The notes under the pieces are model-generated. The model searched no databases. It worked only from the letters and a program-made list of their open reading frames with translations, and was not told the origin of the DNA. From Comamonadaceae bacterium CG_4_10_14_3_um_filter_60_75 (GTDB taxonomy: Bacteria; Pseudomonadota; Gammaproteobacteria; Burkholderiales; Burkholderiaceae_C): a stretch of 7,197 nt of DNA. The stretch's first letter is position 1. Every line of letters begins with the position of its first letter. Made by a program: the position numbers and the translations under genes. Positions 5,374 to 7,197 of this stretch are shown piece by piece. The stretch covers positions 1 through 7,197 of the forward strand of contig PFKL01000018.1 in the NCBI GenBank assembly GCA_002784245.1. Direction: 5' to 3'.

Positions 5374-5381
5374 ATATTATC
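5374..5381 (-). promoter_or_regulatory. Candidate -10 element for the restriction-modification operon
   Basis: On the minus strand GATAATAT (5381-5374) contains GATAAT (5 of 6 to TATAAT) and TAATAT. The latter has TATCCA at 5402-5397 after 17 bp as a weak -35. Transcription would start near 5367-5369, inside the LexA-like box, giving a leader of about 25 nt. The -35 is poor, so the assignment is tentative. Confidence 0.35.
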
Positions 5382-5401
5382 TTCGTTTTTTGACCTTGGA
5401 T

Positions 5402-5572
5402 ATTTGTCCACCCGATACAACTGATTGATGTGTTGTTCAACTCCGCCCTCCAAGTTCATGGTGATTCGATTCGGTCAAGCGTGTGTCAAAGCGACTCGCT
5501 TCATATGCGGATTAGGTAACTCGTCAGTCACCCCAAAATCACTTTTCCCAACTTCATGCAGGATAACTTGAA
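5402..5572. promoter_or_regulatory. Intergenic region upstream of livK, with a 13-bp palindrome
   Basis: No gene is visible here. AAGCGA-C-TCGCTT at 5489-5501 is a perfect 6-1-6 palindrome about 70 bp before the livK start and could be an operator. It is not followed by a T-run, so it does not look like a terminator. A shorter palindrome, GTTG-TT-CAAC, lies at 5432-5441. I could not define a convincing livK promoter. The livK ribosome site is AGGA at 5560-5563, 9 nt before ATG 5573. Confidence 0.3.
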
Positions 5573-6769
5573 ATGAAAATCAACGCCTACTCTTTGTCGC
5601 GCATCACGTGGGCCGCTGCGGCGGCCTTGACCCTGCTGGCCAGTGCCGCGCAGGCTGCTGACAAGGTCAAGGTCGGCATGCTCAGCACGCTGTCTGGCCC
5701 CGGTGCCGGTTTGGGCGTTGACATTCGCGACGGTTTTAACCTGGCGCTCAAGCATTCGGCCGGCAAGCTCGGTGGTTTGCCCGCCGAGGTGATCGTCGCC
5801 GACGACCAGGGCAAGCCCGACGCCGCCAAGCAAACGGCGGAACGCTTGCTCAAGCAGGACAAGGTGGACTTCATGACCGGCGTGGTGTTTTCCAACGTGA
5901 TGCTGGCCGTGGGCAAGCCGATTTTTGACAGCAAGACCTTCTACATCAGCGCCAACGCCGGCCCTTCGCAATACGCCGGCACCCAGTGCAACCCGTATTT
6001 CTTTAACGTGGCCTGGCAGAACGACAACCTGCATGAAGCCGTGGGCAAAACCGTGCAAGACAAAGGCTTCAAAAAGGTCGCCCTGCTGGCGCCCAACTAC
6101 CCGGCAGGCAAGGACGCATTGGCTGGTTTCAAGCGCTATTTCAAGGGAGAGATTGCCTCAGAGGCCTACACCCCTTTGAACCAGTTGGACTACGGCGCTG
6201 AGCTGTCCAGGATGCGCGCCTCGGGTGCGGATGCGGTGTATATCTTTTTGCCCGGTGGCCTGGGCATCAACTTCATCAAGCAGTTTGTTGGTGCCGGTCT
6301 GTCCAAGGACATGACGCTGTTTGGGCCTGGCTTTTCAGCTGACGAGGACGTGATCCGCGCGGTTGGCGAGCCGATGCTGGGCATGTTCAACAGCTCGCAG
6401 TGGGCGCACGACATGCAAAACCCGGTCAACAAGCGCTTTGTCGCCGACTTCCAGAAAGACTACGGCCGCCTGCCTACCTTGTACGCCTCGCAGGGCTACG
6501 ACGCGGCGCGGCTGATGGACGCGGCGGTGCGCGATGTCAAGGGCAACCTGACCGACAAGGCGGCGCTGCGCAAGGCCATTACCGCAGCCAAATTTGAGTC
6601 AGTGCGCGGTGCCTTCAAGTTCAACAGCAACGGCTACCCCATTCAGGACTACTACCTGCGCGTCATCACCCGCGACGCACAAGGGCGGGTGACCAACCGC
6701 ACGCTCGGTACCGTGTTCAAAAACCATGCCGATGCCTACGCGGGCGAGTGCAAGATGCCCGCGCTGTAA
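5573..6769 (+). CDS. livK: Branched-chain-amino-acid-type ABC transporter substrate-binding protein
   Basis: The 398-residue product begins with a typical signal peptide: Lys2, Arg10, hydrophobic core 13-26 and cleavage after AQA at 26-28. The mature protein opens with VKVGMLSTLSGPGAGLG (32-48), then DGFNLAL and EVIVADDQGKPDAAKQTAERLL, the hallmark of type I periplasmic binding proteins of the Peripla_BP_6 / LivJ-LivK group. It would capture a substrate in the periplasm and hand it to a LivHMGF-type permease. The ligand could be a branched-chain amino acid, an aromatic compound or another small acid, because this family is greatly expanded and diverse in Burkholderiales. Cys139 (TQCNPYFF) and Cys393 (GECKMPAL) could form a disulfide. 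AGGA at 5560-5563 supports the start. A LivH-like permease gene follows after 15 bp, so the two form the start of an operon. Confidence 0.9.
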   Translation: MKINAYSLSRITWAAAAALTLLASAAQAADKVKVGMLSTLSGPGAGLGVDIRDGFNLALKHSAGKLGGLPAEVIVADDQGKPDAAKQTAERLLKQDKVDFMTGVVFSNVMLAVGKPIFDSKTFYISANAGPSQYAGTQCNPYFFNVAWQNDNLHEAVGKTVQDKGFKKVALLAPNYPAGKDALAGFKRYFKGEIASEAYTPLNQLDYGAELSRMRASGADAVYIFLPGGLGINFIKQFVGAGLSKDMTLFGPGFSADEDVIRAVGEPMLGMFNSSQWAHDMQNPVNKRFVADFQKDYGRLPTLYASQGYDAARLMDAAVRDVKGNLTDKAALRKAITAAKFESVRGAFKFNSNGYPIQDYYLRVITRDAQGRVTNRTLGTVFKNHADAYAGECKMPAL

Positions 6770-6784
6770 GCGCCTGCGCTGCCG

Positions 6785-7197
6785 ATGACGGGCTTGCTGG
6801 TTCTGGAGCAGTCGCTCAACGGGCTGCAATTTGGCTTGATGCTGTTCCTGCTGGCCGCCGGGTTGACGCTGGTGTTTGGCATCATGGACATGATCAACCT
6901 GGCGCACGGCTCGCTGTACATGCTGGGCGCGTACCTGGTGGCCAGCATCACGCTGGCCAGCGGTTCGTTCTGGCTGGGCTTGGGCGGTGGTGTGCTGGCC
7001 ACCGCAGGGCTGGGCGCGCTGCTGGAGCTGACCGTGCTGCGGCGCTTTTATGCGCGGGACCATTTATCGCAAGTGTTGGGCACTTTTGCGCTGCTGCTGA
7101 TGAGCAACGAGGCGGTGCGCATGATCTGGGGTGCACAGCCGATTGAACTGAGTCCGCCCGCGGCGCTGGCCGGGCCGGTGCAGTTGCTGCCGGGCTT
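6785..7197 (+). CDS. livH: LivH-like ABC transporter permease, N-terminal fragment
   Basis: The frame opens with ATG at 6785 and has no stop before the right edge, so 137 residues are visible. They read as a hydrophobic membrane protein with the LivH N-terminal signature: LNGLQFGLMLFLLAAGLTL (11-29) then VFGIMDMINLAHGSLYMLGAY. Further membrane stretches rich in Gly, Leu and Ala follow, then ELTVLRRFY and GTFALLLM. LivH is one of the two inner-membrane permeases of branched-chain amino acid ABC transporters and pairs with LivM. The gene starts 15 bp after livK with no clear Shine-Dalgarno sequence, suggesting translation coupled to or close behind livK. Genes for LivM and the two ATPases would be expected beyond the edge. 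Confidence 0.9.
   Translation, partial: MTGLLVLEQSLNGLQFGLMLFLLAAGLTLVFGIMDMINLAHGSLYMLGAYLVASITLASGSFWLGLGGGVLATAGLGALLELTVLRRFYARDHLSQVLGTFALLLMSNEAVRMIWGAQPIELSPPAALAGPVQLLPG

Noticed and set aside
5389..5419. TTGACC-18-GATACA as a plus-strand livK promoter
   Set aside because: The -10 matches at only three positions and it lies about 150 bp from livK; too weak to annotate.
5528..6058. Minus-strand frame opposite the start of livK
   Set aside because: It is antisense to the signal peptide and first domain of the binding protein and shows no recognisable motif.
6748..7146. Plus-strand frame overlapping the end of livK and the start of livH
   Set aside because: Its product is Ala/Gly/Arg-rich without family signal; the frame from 6785 gives a clear LivH permease.

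Overview
The window looks like chromosomal DNA from a GC-rich betaproteobacterium, most likely Burkholderiales and in the Comamonadaceae / Rhodoferax-Polaromonas area. This is judged from protein family signatures and gene style (MoxR ATPase beside a cytochrome c4-type protein, PhoH, DUF1841, Liv-type ABC transporter). No database search was possible, so the genus is inference.

Layout, left to right. (1) 1-201, minus: 5' end of a MoxR-family AAA ATPase gene that runs off the left edge. (2) 202-360: divergent intergenic region with a near-perfect FNR/CRP-type box, a TATAAT hexamer and a cluster of GTTGG/CCAAC pentamers. (3) 361-1014, plus: exported di-heme cytochrome c4-like protein. (4) 1035-3152, minus: a co-directional run in the order phoH, TRIC/UPF0126 membrane channel, DUF1841 protein, converging on the cytochrome gene. 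(5) 3195-3767, plus: ruvA, divergent from phoH, with neither ruvB nor ruvC beside it. (6) 3797-5343, minus: a two-gene restriction-modification cassette (C5 cytosine methyltransferase followed by a winged-helix/HNH endonuclease, reading frames overlapping at the junction). (7) 5344-5572: AT-rich intergenic region. (8) 5573 to the right edge, plus: the start of a branched-chain-amino-acid-type ABC transporter operon (periplasmic binding protein, then a LivH-like permease cut by the window edge).

Most of the window is conserved housekeeping sequence. The accessory part is the restriction-modification cassette. It is visibly lower in GC than its neighbours and lies between the ruvA stop and the livK promoter region without breaking either gene, so it looks acquired.

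The observation most worth following is a sequence matching the beta/gammaproteobacterial LexA (SOS) operator pattern CTGT-N8-ACAG, with an all-A/T core, 12 bp upstream of the methyltransferase start codon. A candidate -10 hexamer lies immediately upstream of it. If real, this restriction-modification operon would be under DNA-damage control. No CRISPR array, tRNA, rRNA, transposase or integrase was seen.
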